From an uncultured Pelagibacteraceae bacterium (lineage in GTDB: Bacteria > Pseudomonadota > Alphaproteobacteria > Pelagibacterales > Pelagibacteraceae): a DNA stretch of 35,308 bases. The translations under genes were made by a program, and so were the position numbers. The stretch is taken from assembly GCA_902582105.1 (NCBI GenBank), contig CACHQT010000011.1, positions 1 to 35,308 of the forward strand, in the 5' to 3' direction. The notes beneath the pieces were generated by a model that was not told the origin of the DNA, searched no databases, and saw nothing but the letters and a program-made list of their open reading frames with translations. This document shows, in pieces, positions 15,258-25,413 of this stretch. How positions within the stretch are numbered: position 1 is the stretch's first letter; every line of letters starts with the position of its first letter.

Positions 15258-16817
15258 GTGTTATATTTTTCTAAAATTAGAATTTTTCTAATAACAATTT
15301 TTACATTAATATTTGTATATATATTTCTATCCAATTTTATTAAATCTGATGATTCTTTTTTTAGTAAAAAAATTAACTTAGGACTTGATCTTCAAGGAGG
15401 ATCATATCTTTTGTTAGAAATTGATAACTCTCCAGTTATTACTCAAAAGCTTCAAAATACAATACCTATATTCAAAAAATATTTTATAGAAAACAAAATA
15501 AATATTAGAAATTTTAAAATTATAGATGATAAATTTTTAATTTTTGAAGCTAAAGAAGATCAAATCTCTGCAATTAAAGAAATTTTGGAAGAAAAAGAAA
15601 ATAATTCAATCAATGCATATTATCCAAAATTTAAATCACATGAATTTGATTTTTTTGTAGAAGATAATTTTTTTAAATTAAATTTTTCAAAATATGGATT
15701 GGTTCAATTAAAAGATGCCTCTCAAAGTCAAGCATTAGAAACTATAAGAAGAAGAGTAGACGAAGTTGGTACAAATGAGCCAAATATATTAAAAAGAGGA
15801 AACGATAGAATTGTTGTGGAGCTTCCTGGTTTAGATGATCCTACCAGAGTTAAAAATTTATTAGGTAAAACTGCAAATTTAACTTTTAGATTTATTATTC
15901 AAGGAGCAGAAGAAACTTTTGGTTCTGAAAAATTAAAATTTGAAGATGGCTCGGAAGAGGCAATTGTTAGTAAAAGAATTATATTAAGTGGAGACAATTT
16001 AATTGATGCTAATCCCTATGTAGACAGTCAAACAAGTGAGACAGTAGTTAATTTCAGCCTTGACAGAGTTGGTGCTAAGAGATTTGGAAAGGCTACATCA
16101 ACAGGCATTGGTAAAAGACTGGCCATAGTTTTGGATGGTAAAGTTATCAGTGCACCAGTTATTAGAGACGCTATAGTTAGTGGTTCTGGACAAATAAGTG
16201 GAGATTTTACTTTCCAATCCGCAACTGATCTTGCTCTCCTTCTAAGGTCTGGAGCTTTACCAGCGCCCTTAAAAATAATCGAAGAAAGAACCGTCGGTCC
16301 AGATTTGGGGCAAGATTCTATAAAAGCTGGAATTATTGCACTGGCGATAGGATTTTTATTAGTGATTTGTTTTATGATTATTAAATACAAAATTTTTGGA
16401 CTAATAGCTAATATTACCTTAATTTTAAATTTGTTTCTTTTAGTTGGTATTTTGACTTTATTTGAAGCTACATTAACACTACCTGGTATTGCAGGAATTA
16501 TTCTTACAGTGGGTATGGCCGTTGATGCCAATGTTTTGATTTTTGAAAGGATTAAAGAAGAAATATTGGGAGAAAAAAATAATCTAATTGCATTCGACAG
16601 TGGTTACGAAAAATCAAAAACCGCAGTTATCGATGCAAATATTACAACTTTATTGGCTGCTATTATTCTTTTTTTTATGGGATCTGGACCGGTTAAAGGT
16701 TTTTCTGTAACTCTTGGTGTTGGAATATTTACAACATTATTTTCAGTTTATTTCATAGCAAGATTGTTGACTTCTATATATGTCACAAAAAATAAAAACA
16801 AAGAAAGCATTATATAA
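15258..16817 (+). CDS. secD: Protein translocase subunit SecD
   Basis: The protein has 519 residues starting from GTG. It has one N-terminal helix, the LGLDLQGG motif at 41-48, a large periplasmic region including ETIRRRVDEVGTNEP and VELPGLDDPTRV, and the C-terminal five-helix RND half with TVGPDLGQDSI and GMAVDANVLIFERIKEE. SecDF uses the proton gradient to pull proteins across the membrane after SecA-driven export. The GTG is the first start after the yajC stop and places the membrane helix correctly. The gene is followed directly by secF. Confidence 0.96.
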   Translation: MLYFSKIRIFLITIFTLIFVYIFLSNFIKSDDSFFSKKINLGLDLQGGSYLLLEIDNSPVITQKLQNTIPIFKKYFIENKINIRNFKIIDDKFLIFEAKEDQISAIKEILEEKENNSINAYYPKFKSHEFDFFVEDNFFKLNFSKYGLVQLKDASQSQALETIRRRVDEVGTNEPNILKRGNDRIVVELPGLDDPTRVKNLLGKTANLTFRFIIQGAEETFGSEKLKFEDGSEEAIVSKRIILSGDNLIDANPYVDSQTSETVVNFSLDRVGAKRFGKATSTGIGKRLAIVLDGKVISAPVIRDAIVSGSGQISGDFTFQSATDLALLLRSGALPAPLKIIEERTVGPDLGQDSIKAGIIALAIGFLLVICFMIIKYKIFGLIANITLILNLFLLVGILTLFEATLTLPGIAGIILTVGMAVDANVLIFERIKEEILGEKNNLIAFDSGYEKSKTAVIDANITTLLAAIILFFMGSGPVKGFSVTLGVGIFTTLFSVYFIARLLTSIYVTKNKNKESII

Positions 16818-16818
16818 A

Positions 16819-17718
16819 ATGACTAAAAATTTTTCATTTAATAGATTCTATAAATTATTTAATTCTATTTCTTTTTTGTTAATTTTATCATCTGTTATTT
16901 TACTTTTATTTAAAGGCCTAAATTTTGGAGTAGATTTTAAAGGTGGTACTTTGATTGAACTTCGAACTACAGACAAATCTATAAACATTGGGAACATAAG
17001 GGATTCTCTCAAACAAATTAATTTAGGTGATGTAACTGTTAAAAAATTTGGCAAAGAAGATGATTATTTAATTAAATTTGAAAAAAAAGATTTTAACAAT
17101 CCAAATTTTATAAGCGATATTAAAGAAAAATTAATATCGTCACTAGGAAATACTTTTGATTTCAGAAGAGTAGAGAATGTAGGTCCTAAAGTAAGCGCTG
17201 AATTATTAAGATCAGGCATCATCGCAATTTGTTTATCTTTAGCAGCAATGTTAATTTATATTTGGATACGTTTCGAGTGGCAATTCAGTCTTGGAGCTAT
17301 CGTTGCCTTGTTTCATGATGTAATAATTACACTTGGTATATTTTCGTTATTTAGTTTAGAAATAAATTTATCTATTGTAGCAGCTGTACTAACAATAGTT
17401 GGATACTCTATGAATGATACAGTTGTAATTTTTGATAGAGTTAGAGAGAATCTTAAAAAATATTCAGATGTAAAAATCTTTGAACTTACTAATATTTCCA
17501 TTAACGAAACATTGTCTAGAACAATTATAACTTCCACAACAACATTGCTTGCTTTGTTTTCAATTTTTTTCTTTGGAGGTGAAATATTAAAAGGTTTTTC
17601 ATTAGCAATGATACTTGGTGTTTTTTTTGGTACCTACTCATCAATATATATAGCAAACCCGATACTTGTATTTCTTGAAGTTTCACCAAAAACTATTTTA
17701 AAAGAAGATAAAGATTAA
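16819..17718 (+). CDS. secF: Protein translocase subunit SecF
   Basis: From the ATG at 16819 the protein has 299 residues, with the first helix at about 15-32, the FGVDFKGG motif at about 36-43, VGPKVSAELLRSG, and the helix block with GYSMNDTVVIFDRVREN. The ATG one base after the secD stop is chosen over an in-frame start at 16780 inside secD. SecF pairs with SecD. The 3' end is tail to tail with the next gene, and the two TAA stops share the palindrome TTAA at 17715-17718. Confidence 0.95.
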   Translation: MTKNFSFNRFYKLFNSISFLLILSSVILLLFKGLNFGVDFKGGTLIELRTTDKSINIGNIRDSLKQINLGDVTVKKFGKEDDYLIKFEKKDFNNPNFISDIKEKLISSLGNTFDFRRVENVGPKVSAELLRSGIIAICLSLAAMLIYIWIRFEWQFSLGAIVALFHDVIITLGIFSLFSLEINLSIVAAVLTIVGYSMNDTVVIFDRVRENLKKYSDVKIFELTNISINETLSRTIITSTTTLLALFSIFFFGGEILKGFSLAMILGVFFGTYSSIYIANPILVFLEVSPKTILKEDKD

Positions 17719-18317
17719 TAAAGATTTTGTGCTGCGACCATAGTCAACAACATCGGCAATGAAAGCAAAGTATTAGTTCTGGAGAATAGCATTGCAGTTC
17801 TTGCTGATTTTACTTTTTTATCTGGGTCACATTCAACTATTCCCAATGCTCTTTTTTGATTAGGCCAAATCACAAACCATACATTAAATGCCATTATAAG
17901 ACCAAGCCACATGCCAATACCAATAGCTGTGTTTTTTCCACCACCCGAAGTAATTCCTAAAGTCATCGCTTCGTGTAGGTATCCACTTAAGTATCCTAAT
18001 ATTAAACCTGAAATTATTGTTAGTAGGGCAGCCCATCTAAAATAAAATAGAGCAGCAGGTGCAATTACTTTACCTATGGCAGGCTTTTGTTCATCTGGGA
18101 TTTTCGGCATATTTGGTATTTGAACAAAATTAAAGTACCAAAGCAAACCAATCCACATTATTGCTACAACTACATGTATGAATCTAAATAACCAGCTCCA
18201 AAAATATCTATCAAACTCAAAACCATCATTTCCAAAAAATAATCCTAAAAAAAGTATAACAGCCAAACCTAATGATGCATGTATTGTTTTAGATAACGAT
18301 GATAAAAGGCTTCCCAT
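17715..18317 (-). CDS. PuuD/urate oxidase N-terminal-type membrane protein (without cytochrome c domain)
   Basis: From the ATG at 18317 the protein has 200 residues and about five membrane helices. Blocks such as FRFIHVVVAIMWIGLLWYFNF and MAFNVWFVIWPNQKRAL match the urate oxidase N-terminal family (DUF989). The conserved His in the first block and the WPNQ turn fit a haem- or quinone-interacting membrane domain. Full PuuD urate hydroxylases carry a C-terminal cytochrome c domain; none is present here (no CxxCH), so urate oxidation is not supported by the sequence. A six-residue TTG-started extension to 18335 is possible. It lies downstream of uvrA on the same strand. Confidence 0.75.
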   Translation of the reverse strand: MGSLLSSLSKTIHASLGLAVILFLGLFFGNDGFEFDRYFWSWLFRFIHVVVAIMWIGLLWYFNFVQIPNMPKIPDEQKPAIGKVIAPAALFYFRWAALLTIISGLILGYLSGYLHEAMTLGITSGGGKNTAIGIGMWLGLIMAFNVWFVIWPNQKRALGIVECDPDKKVKSARTAMLFSRTNTLLSLPMLLTMVAAQNLY

Positions 18318-18348
18318 GAATTTAATTATACACAAACTATCTCAAAAC

Positions 18349-21225
18349 TTAAGCAGTTTTTTTAAATTTATTATTCAACATGGGTTTTAAAAAATTCCCT
18401 GTATAACTGTCTTTTACTTCACAAATTTCCTCAGGTTTACCTTCGGCGATTATTTTTCCTCCTTTTACACCACCTTCAGGACCCATATCCACAATATAGT
18501 CGGCTGTTTTAATTACATCTAAATTATGTTCAATTACTACTACAGTATTGCCTAGTGCGACAAAAGTATGCAAAATTTCTAATAGTTTTTTAATGTCATG
18601 TTGATGAAGACCCGTTGTTGGTTCGTCCAAGATATACATTGTTCTTCCAGTTGATCTTTTAGAAAGTTCTTTTGCCAGTTTAATTCTTTGGGCTTCACCT
18701 CCAGACAAAGTTGTTGCTTGTTGACCAATTTTTATATAACCAAGTCCAACTTTTTTAAGTGTTAGTAATTTTGTTTTTATATTTGAAATATTTTCAAAAT
18801 ATTCACATCCCTCATCCACAGTCATACTCAAAACATCAGCAATGCTTTTATCTTTGAATTTGATTTCCAATGTTTCTCTATTATATCTAGTACCTTTGCA
18901 TTCGTCACACTGTATGTAAACGTCTGGTAAAAAATGCATTTCATATGTGATTACACCATCACCTTCGCAAGCTTCGCATCTTCCACCTTTTACATTAAAA
19001 GAAAATCTGCCTGGTTTATATCCTCTACTTTTGGATTCGGGAAGACCCGTAAACCAATCTCTTATTGGACCAAATGCTCCAGTGTAAGTAGCAGGATTTG
19101 ATCTAGGAGTTCTTCCTATAGGGGATTGATCTATGTTTATAACTTTATCAATTAATTCAATTCCTTTAAATCCTTTAAAAGGTTTTGGTACTTTTCTAGA
19201 TTTATTATTATTAAGAGTAAGATTTAAAGCATTATATAAAGTTTGAAGAATAAGAGTAGACTTACCACTTCCAGACACCCCAGTAACACAAGTGAAACTT
19301 CCTAAAGGAATTTTTAAATTTATATTCTTTAGATTATTTCCTGTAGCTCCATTTATTTCTAAAAATCTACCGTTTTTTGCTAATCTTCGCTTACTTGGAA
19401 TTTGTATATATAATTTTTGTGAAAGATATTTTCCAGTTATACTATTTGAATTTTTTATAACTTCATCAAATGTTCCTTGTGCAACAATTTCACCACCCTT
19501 ACTTCCGGCTTCAGGACCCAAATCAATAATATGGTCGGCATTTTCCATAGTTTCCGTATCATGTTCAACGACAATAACTGTATTACCTAAATCCCTTAGT
19601 CGTTTAAGTGCATTAATTAGTTTTACATTATCTTTTTGATGCAACCCTATTGAAGGTTCGTCCAAAACATATAAAACACCTGTAAGACCTGAACCAATTT
19701 GTGATGCTAATCTTATACGTTGAGCTTCGCCTCCGGACAGAGTTCCAGATACCCTTGATAGAGTTAAATAATCTAAACCTACATTTAAAAGAAAGTTTAA
19801 CCTTTCGTTAATCTCTTTTAAAATATGTTCTGCTATCTTTAATTGTATTTGTGTTAATTTGGAATTTAAATTTTTAAACCAAGATGTTGCATCTAAAATA
19901 GATTTTTCAGCAACTTGGCTTATATTTAACCCATCTATTTTTATGCATAAAGCTTCATCTTTTAGTCTTTGTCCATTACATTTTTCACAATCTGAATCAG
20001 ATTGATATTGTGCAATTTCTTCTCTTTTCCAATCACTATCAGTTTCAAGATATCTTCTTTCTAAATTGTTTATAACTCCCTCAAATGTTTTTTTATAAGA
20101 ATATTTTTCATATCCATCATCATAAGAAAATTTAATTTCTTCCTCATCGGAACCAAATAATATTATATCTTTAATTTTTTTACTTAATTTACTCCATTTT
20201 TCATCTAAGGAAAAATCATAATGCTTCGCTAGCGAAGATAATGTTTGAGCATAATACATTGTTGTACTTTTAGACCAAGGTTCAATAGCACCATCTCCAA
20301 TAGTTTTTTTTTCATCGGGCACTACCAAATTTGGATCGACATTTAGTTTGATACCTATCCCTTCACATTCTTCGCATGCTCCATATGGACTGTTGAAAGA
20401 AAATAATCTTGGTTCAATCTCTTCAATAGTAAAACCACTCTCTGGACAAGCAAACTTAGTTGAAAATATTATTTTTTCTAATTTTCTAAACTTTTTAGGC
20501 AAAGTTTCATTTTCATATTCAACAAAAAGCAGTCCATTTGAAAGATTTATAGATGTTTCTATACTTTCAGCTAATCGATTACCTAAATTTGAATTTAAAA
20601 CAATTCTATCAACTAATATTGAAATATCATGTTTGACTTTTTTATTAAGTTCTGGAACTTTATCTATATCATATAAAGTATTATCAATTTTAATTTTTCT
20701 AAAACCTCTTTTTTTGTATCCTGTTATTTCCTTTTTGTATTCTCCTTTACGACCTCTTACAACAGGTGCATATAAAAATATTGTAGATTTTTTTGGCAGT
20801 CCTTTGATCTTATCAACTATTTGTGAAATAGTTTGAGACTGAATCGGCTTGCCTGTAAAGGGTGAATATGGAATTCCAACTCGTGCATACAAGACTCTCA
20901 TGTAATCGTAAATTTCTGTTACGGTGGCAACTGTCGATCTAGGATTTTTTGAGGTATTTTTTTGTTCGATAGAAATTGCCGGACTTAACCCTTCGATTAA
21001 ATCAACGTTTGGCTTCTTCATTTTATCCAAAAACTGTCTAGCATAAGCAGATAAACTTTCCACATACCTTCTTTGACCTTCAGCATAGATTGTATCAAAT
21101 GCAAGAGATGATTTTCCAGAGCCTGAGAGACCTGTTATCACAACAAACTGATCTTTAGGTAGTTCCAACGAAACATTTTTCAAATTATGTTCTTTTGCAC
21201 CCTTAATAACTATCTTTTTTTGCAT
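18349..21225 (-). CDS. uvrA: Excinuclease ABC subunit A
   Basis: The protein has 958 residues, the normal length. Two ABC modules are clear: Walker [13 protein letters not shown] near the N-terminus and [10 protein letters not shown] near residue 645, with two LSGGEAQRI signatures and [10 protein letters not shown] / [11 protein letters not shown]alker B motifs. Zinc modules show CPESGF...[14 protein letters not shown] and [28 protein letters not shown] sequences. UvrA finds bulky DNA lesions and loads UvrB in nucleotide excision repair. It is divergent from ssb across 90 bp, the same pairing as in E. coli, but no LexA box is visible there. Confidence 0.97.
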   Translation of the reverse strand: MQKKIVIKGAKEHNLKNVSLELPKDQFVVITGLSGSGKSSLAFDTIYAEGQRRYVESLSAYARQFLDKMKKPNVDLIEGLSPAISIEQKNTSKNPRSTVATVTEIYDYMRVLYARVGIPYSPFTGKPIQSQTISQIVDKIKGLPKKSTIFLYAPVVRGRKGEYKKEITGYKKRGFRKIKIDNTLYDIDKVPELNKKVKHDISILVDRIVLNSNLGNRLAESIETSINLSNGLLFVEYENETLPKKFRKLEKIIFSTKFACPESGFTIEEIEPRLFSFNSPYGACEECEGIGIKLNVDPNLVVPDEKKTIGDGAIEPWSKSTTMYYAQTLSSLAKHYDFSLDEKWSKLSKKIKDIILFGSDEEEIKFSYDDGYEKYSYKKTFEGVINNLERRYLETDSDWKREEIAQYQSDSDCEKCNGQRLKDEALCIKIDGLNISQVAEKSILDATSWFKNLNSKLTQIQLKIAEHILKEINERLNFLLNVGLDYLTLSRVSGTLSGGEAQRIRLASQIGSGLTGVLYVLDEPSIGLHQKDNVKLINALKRLRDLGNTVIVVEHDTETMENADHIIDLGPEAGSKGGEIVAQGTFDEVIKNSNSITGKYLSQKLYIQIPSKRRLAKNGRFLEINGATGNNLKNINLKIPLGSFTCVTGVSGSGKSTLILQTLYNALNLTLNNNKSRKVPKPFKGFKGIELIDKVINIDQSPIGRTPRSNPATYTGAFGPIRDWFTGLPESKSRGYKPGRFSFNVKGGRCEACEGDGVITYEMHFLPDVYIQCDECKGTRYNRETLEIKFKDKSIADVLSMTVDEGCEYFENISNIKTKLLTLKKVGLGYIKIGQQATTLSGGEAQRIKLAKELSKRSTGRTMYILDEPTTGLHQHDIKKLLEILHTFVALGNTVVVIEHNLDVIKTADYIVDMGPEGGVKGGKIIAEGKPEEICEVKDSYTGNFLKPMLNNKFKKTA

Positions 21226-21273
21226 ATTTTTTGTTGCTTTAATTTAATAAAATTAATAATGACACTAAAATTA

Positions 21274-21282
21274 TGATATAAT
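21274..21282 (+). promoter_or_regulatory. Extended -10 promoter element for ssb
   Basis: TGATATAAT combines an extended -10 (TGn) with the full TATAAT consensus, 33 bp before the ssb ATG. The -35 region is poor, which extended -10 promoters tolerate. It probably drives ssb and perhaps gyrA. No GTTC-n7-GTTC or CTG-n10-CAG SOS operator occurs in the spacer. Confidence 0.5.
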
Positions 21283-21315
21283 TTTAAATCATTAATTATA
21301 AAAATATAAAATATT

Positions 21316-21774
21316 ATGGCTGGAAGTTTAAATAAAGTATTATTAATTGGTCGTTTAGGCGCAGACCCCGAAATAAAGCAAATGGTTAATGGCAAAAGCG
21401 TTGCTCGCTTAAGTTTAGCAACTAGTCAATCTTGGAAAGACAAGAATACAGGTGAAAAAAAGGAGAAAACGGAATGGCACCGTATAGTTGTATTCAATGA
21501 AGGATTAGTGAATGTTGTTCAGCAATATTTAAAAAAAGGTGCTCAGATTTATGTTGAAGGTCAACTTTCAACAAGAAAATGGAAAGACGAACAATCTGGA
21601 CAAGATAAATATTCAACAGAGATTATTATTCAAGGTTATAATTCATCACTTACAATGCTCGGTGGGGGTAATGCTGGTTCGTCTATACCAAACGAAAAAT
21701 CTTCAAATACTACAAAGAATATTGAAGAACCGCCCCAATCATCTAGTGACTTAGACGACGATATTCCTTTTTAG
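21316..21774 (+). CDS. ssb: Single-stranded DNA-binding protein
   Basis: The protein has 152 residues. The OB fold runs from [18 protein letters not shown] to about residue 110, including [11 protein letters not shown] and [12 protein letters not shown] disordered Ser/Asn-rich linker leads to the acidic tip DLDDDIPF, the binding site for RecG, exonucleases and other partners. SSB coats single-stranded DNA in replication and repair. recG and uvrA are also in the window. The gene ends 5 bp before gyrA. Confidence 0.97.
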   Translation: MAGSLNKVLLIGRLGADPEIKQMVNGKSVARLSLATSQSWKDKNTGEKKEKTEWHRIVVFNEGLVNVVQQYLKKGAQIYVEGQLSTRKWKDEQSGQDKYSTEIIIQGYNSSLTMLGGGNAGSSIPNEKSSNTTKNIEEPPQSSSDLDDDIPF

Positions 21775-21779
21775 TTTTT

Positions 21780-24359
21780 ATGGAAAAAAACGAAATAATT
21801 AAAGATAAGAAAATTAAATTAATATCAATGCATGACGAAATGAGTTCGTCTTACTTATCTTACGCTATGAGCGTAATTATTAGTAGAGCACTTCCAGATG
21901 TTAGAGATGGTTTAAAGCCAGTACATAGAAGAATTTTATATGCTATGCATAAAGGAGGTTATGATTGGTCAAAACAGTTTAGAAAATCAGCAAGAATAGT
22001 AGGAGATGTTATTGGTAAATACCATCCACATGGTGATCAATCGGTTTACGATGCATTAGTTAGAATGGTTCAAGATTTTTCTATGAGTTTACCATTGGTT
22101 GATGGACAAGGTAATTTTGGTTCCATAGACGGAGACCCCGCTGCTGCTATGAGATATACAGAAACAAGACTTTCTAAAGTATCACAATTTTTAATTGATG
22201 ATATTGATAAAGAAACAATAGATTTTAAAAGTAATTACGATGAAACAGAAAAAGAACCTTCTGTTTTACCAGCTCAATTTCCAAACCTTTTAGTTAATGG
22301 TGCAGGAGGTATTGCCGTAGGTATGGCTACAAGTATACCACCACATAACTTGGGAGAGGTAATAGATGGTACTTTAGCTCTTATAGGAAACAAAGATATA
22401 AAACTGGGTGAATTAATGAAACATATACCAGGACCTGATTTTCCAACCGGCGGCATAATAATTGGAAAAAATATAGTTAAGGAAGGTTATAAAACTGGCA
22501 GAGGTTCTTTTAAGATTAGAGGTGAAATTAAAATTGAACAATTAAAAAATGGTAGAGAAAGACTTGTAATTTCTTCGGTACCTTACCAAGTAAACAAATC
22601 ATCACTCAATGAGAGGATTGCTGAACTTGTACGAGAAAAAAAAATTGAAGGGATAAGAGATATACGTGACGAGTCGAATAGAGAAGGAATTAGAGTTGCA
22701 ATTGATTTAAGATCTAACACTGAACCAGAAACTGTTAAAAGACAATTATTTAAATTCACTTCAATTGAAAGCTCTTTTGGATTTAATACTTTAGCAATTG
22801 TAGATAACAAACCAAAAACATGTAATTTAAAAGAATTTTTAGAAAGTTTTTTAAAATTTAGAGAAGATGTTGTAATAAAAAAAACTAAATATGATTTAAA
22901 AAAAGCTGAAGATCGTGCGCATATATTAATTGGTTTATCCGTTAGTGTTGAAAATTTAGATAAAGTAATAAAAATAATTAGAACTTCCAAAAACCCTGAT
23001 GAGGCAAAAAAAAAGTTATTAGATTCAAATTGGAAAATTAATAAATCACTTAAATTAATTAATTTAGTTCAAGAAAAAAAATCAAAAAATACTTATTCAT
23101 TAACCGAACCCCAGGTAACATCAATTTTAGAATTAAGACTTCAAAAACTTACAGCTCTTGGAATTAATGAAATTGAAATTGAAATTAAAAAACTTTCTGA
23201 ATTAATTACTCAATATAAAAAAATTATAAGTTCAAAAAAAGAATTACAAAGAGTAATAAGTGACGAATTAAAAAGTATTAAAGAAAAATTTTCTGTTCCG
23301 AGAAGAACTCAAATAATTGATGCAGTGTTAAACTATGATATTGAAGAAACTATTCAAAAAGAATCAGTTATTATAACTGTTACTTTACAGGGCTATATAA
23401 AGAGAGGTGCTTTAAGTAGTGTAAAACAACAAAAAAGAGGTGGAAAAGGGAAGTCGGGAATTAAAACCAGAGATGAAGACTCTGTTGTTCAAACTTTATC
23501 AGTGAACACTCATACACCTGTGTTATTTTTTTCTACTCAAGGACTTGTTTATAAAATAAAAGCTTGGAAAATTCCGGAGGGATCAACTTCCTCAAAAGGT
23601 AAGTCTTTATTTAACATTTTACCATTAAAAAATCATCAATCGATAAGTTCGATAATGCCATTTCCTGACAATGAGTCTGAGTGGAAAAATCTTTGCATTG
23701 TCTTTGCTACAGCCAAAGGAAAAGTTAGAAAAAATAATTTAGAGGATTTTTCATCCATTAATGCTTCTGGTAAAATTGCCATGAAATTAGATTCGAACGA
23801 TACAATAGTTGGTGTCAAAATATGTAGAGATGATCAAGATATCATTTTAAGCACAAAAAATGGTAAATGTATAAGATTTGATTCAAAAAAATTAAGGATT
23901 TTTAAAGGAAGATCATCAAAGGGCATTAAAGGTATCAATTTATCAAATGATGATTCCATAGTTTCATTATCGATAATTGATCAAGATACTAATAAAAAGA
24001 ATGGAAAATTAAATAAAGATGACAAATCTGAAATAAAAGCAAAAGAAAAATTTATTCTATCAATAACAAAAAATGGATTTGGAAAAAGAACCTCACACTA
24101 TGATTTTAGAGTAACTAATAGAGGTGGCAAAGGAATTATTGGAATTGTCAATTCAGAAAGAAATGGTAACGTTTCCTCCTCATTTCCAGTTAATGATGGA
24201 GATGAAATATTAATATCTACAAATAAAGGTAGAGTAATAAGGGTAGCAGTTAAGGAAATTAGAACTGCAGGAAGAAATACTCAAGGTGTAAGAATAATAA
24301 AATTATCTGGTGATGAAAAAGTTGTTTCAGCAACAAAAATTGATGATAACTTGTTGTAA
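21780..24359 (+). CDS. gyrA: DNA gyrase subunit A
   Basis: The protein has 859 residues. The catalytic Tyr is Y126 in [10 protein letters not shown]. The helix corresponding to the quinolone-resistance region reads [15 protein letters not shown] at 82-96, with Gln87 where E. coli has Ser83 and Asp91 where it has Asp87. The C-terminal pinwheel follows, with the GyrA box as QKRGGKG. With GyrB it introduces negative supercoils. Length and box support gyrase rather than ParC. It starts 5 bp after ssb and its stop overlaps coaD (TAATG). Confidence 0.96.
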   Translation: MEKNEIIKDKKIKLISMHDEMSSSYLSYAMSVIISRALPDVRDGLKPVHRRILYAMHKGGYDWSKQFRKSARIVGDVIGKYHPHGDQSVYDALVRMVQDFSMSLPLVDGQGNFGSIDGDPAAAMRYTETRLSKVSQFLIDDIDKETIDFKSNYDETEKEPSVLPAQFPNLLVNGAGGIAVGMATSIPPHNLGEVIDGTLALIGNKDIKLGELMKHIPGPDFPTGGIIIGKNIVKEGYKTGRGSFKIRGEIKIEQLKNGRERLVISSVPYQVNKSSLNERIAELVREKKIEGIRDIRDESNREGIRVAIDLRSNTEPETVKRQLFKFTSIESSFGFNTLAIVDNKPKTCNLKEFLESFLKFREDVVIKKTKYDLKKAEDRAHILIGLSVSVENLDKVIKIIRTSKNPDEAKKKLLDSNWKINKSLKLINLVQEKKSKNTYSLTEPQVTSILELRLQKLTALGINEIEIEIKKLSELITQYKKIISSKKELQRVISDELKSIKEKFSVPRRTQIIDAVLNYDIEETIQKESVIITVTLQGYIKRGALSSVKQQKRGGKGKSGIKTRDEDSVVQTLSVNTHTPVLFFSTQGLVYKIKAWKIPEGSTSSKGKSLFNILPLKNHQSISSIMPFPDNESEWKNLCIVFATAKGKVRKNNLEDFSSINASGKIAMKLDSNDTIVGVKICRDDQDIILSTKNGKCIRFDSKKLRIFKGRSSKGIKGINLSNDDSIVSLSIIDQDTNKKNGKLNKDDKSEIKAKEKFILSITKNGFGKRTSHYDFRVTNRGGKGIIGIVNSERNGNVSSSFPVNDGDEILISTNKGRVIRVAVKEIRTAGRNTQGVRIIKLSGDEKVVSATKIDDNLL

Positions 24360-24853
24360 TGAAAAATAATGCAATTTATCCTGGTACTTTTGATCCAATA
24401 ACATATGGACACATAGATGTCATTAAAAAAGCTCTAAAAATTGTTGACACAGTTATAGTAGCTATATCTGATATTAATAATAAAAATTATCTTTTTGACT
24501 CAGATGAAAGAATTGAAATTGTTAAAAAGGCTTTATATAAAGATTTAAAATTAAACAAAAATAAAATTAAAGTTGTAAAATTTAACGCCTTAACCACTAA
24601 TCTTTGTAAAAAATATAAATCAAATATTATTCTAAGAGGTTTAAGAGCAGTTTCAGATTTTGAATATGAGTTTCAGTTAGCTGGAATGAATAGGAAATTG
24701 AACAATAATATTGAAACAATTTTTTTAATGTCAAATGTAGAAAATCAAATTATTTCATCAAATTTTGTAAAAGAAATTATATCTTTGGGTGGAGATATTA
24801 AAAAATTTACTACCAAAAGCACCATAAAAGCTTTAAAGCTTAAATATGAATAA
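24359..24853 (+). CDS. coaD: Phosphopantetheine adenylyltransferase
   Basis: The protein has 164 residues with the nucleotidyltransferase signature YPGTFDPITYGHIDVI at 6-21 (T/HxGH), ILRGLRAVSDFEYE near residue 90 and ISSNFVKEI near residue 140 (the SS.R/K loop). It transfers AMP to 4'-phosphopantetheine, the fourth step of coenzyme A synthesis. Start and stop overlap gyrA and the cyclophilin gene, so it is embedded in the gyrA operon, as in many alphaproteobacteria. Confidence 0.96.
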   Translation: MKNNAIYPGTFDPITYGHIDVIKKALKIVDTVIVAISDINNKNYLFDSDERIEIVKKALYKDLKLNKNKIKVVKFNALTTNLCKKYKSNIILRGLRAVSDFEYEFQLAGMNRKLNNNIETIFLMSNVENQIISSNFVKEIISLGGDIKKFTTKSTIKALKLKYE

Positions 24854-25406
24854 GATTTTTTCAAGAGTAATAATTTTACTTATATTAACAATTAACAATT
24901 CAATAGGAGAAGAAAATATTATGATAATTAAACTAAAAGATGGAGATGTAAAAATAAAATTATTCCCTGATGTAGCTCCAAATCATGTCGAAAGAATTAA
25001 AAAATTAGCAAACAATGGAGATTATGATAATGTAGTTTTTCATAGAGTGATTGATGGATTTATGGCTCAAACAGGAGATGTTAAATTTGGAAACTCTTCA
25101 TCAAGTGATTTTGATTTAAATAGAGCTGGAATGGGAGGTTCAAATCTTCCTGATTTAAAACAAGAATTTAATAATCTTCCACATGATAGAGGTACACTAT
25201 CCATGGCTAGATCGCAGGACCCTAATAGTGCAAACAGTCAATTTTTTATTTGTTTTAAAGCCGCACCCTTTTTGGATAGACAGTATACTGTATTTGGAAA
25301 GGTAATTGATGGCATGGAATTTGTAGATAAAATAAAAAGAGGTGATGAAAATAAAAATGGTTCTGTAGAAGATCCAGATAAAATTATCAGTTTTAAATCA
25401 TTGTAA
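24846..25406 (+). CDS. ppiB: Cyclophilin-type peptidyl-prolyl cis-trans isomerase, probably exported
   Basis: The protein has 186 residues. A basic and hydrophobic N-terminus (MNKIFSRVIILLILTINNSIG) resembles a Sec signal peptide, after which the cyclophilin domain begins at MIIKLKDGDVKIKLFPD. Active-site blocks are VVFHRVIDGFMAQTGD, LSMARSQDPNSANSQFFICF and APFLDRQYTVFGKV. It speeds proline isomerisation in folding proteins, probably in the periplasm. A cytosolic form starting at the internal Met near residue 26 is the alternative. It sits 7 bp before tgt; queA, often found between these two genes in related bacteria, is not here. Confidence 0.92.
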   Translation: MNKIFSRVIILLILTINNSIGEENIMIIKLKDGDVKIKLFPDVAPNHVERIKKLANNGDYDNVVFHRVIDGFMAQTGDVKFGNSSSSDFDLNRAGMGGSNLPDLKQEFNNLPHDRGTLSMARSQDPNSANSQFFICFKAAPFLDRQYTVFGKVIDGMEFVDKIKRGDENKNGSVEDPDKIISFKSL

Positions 25407-25413
25407 ACTTTTA

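Noticed and set aside
16028..16531. 167-codon open frame opposite secD
   Set aside because: It is the antisense shadow of a clearly conserved SecD coding region.
18178..18390. Open frame of 70 codons on the plus strand
   Set aside because: It lies opposite the PuuD-like and uvrA genes and has no recognisable product.
20348..20836. 162-codon open frame opposite uvrA
   Set aside because: It is antisense to conserved UvrA zinc-module sequence; no independent coding evidence.
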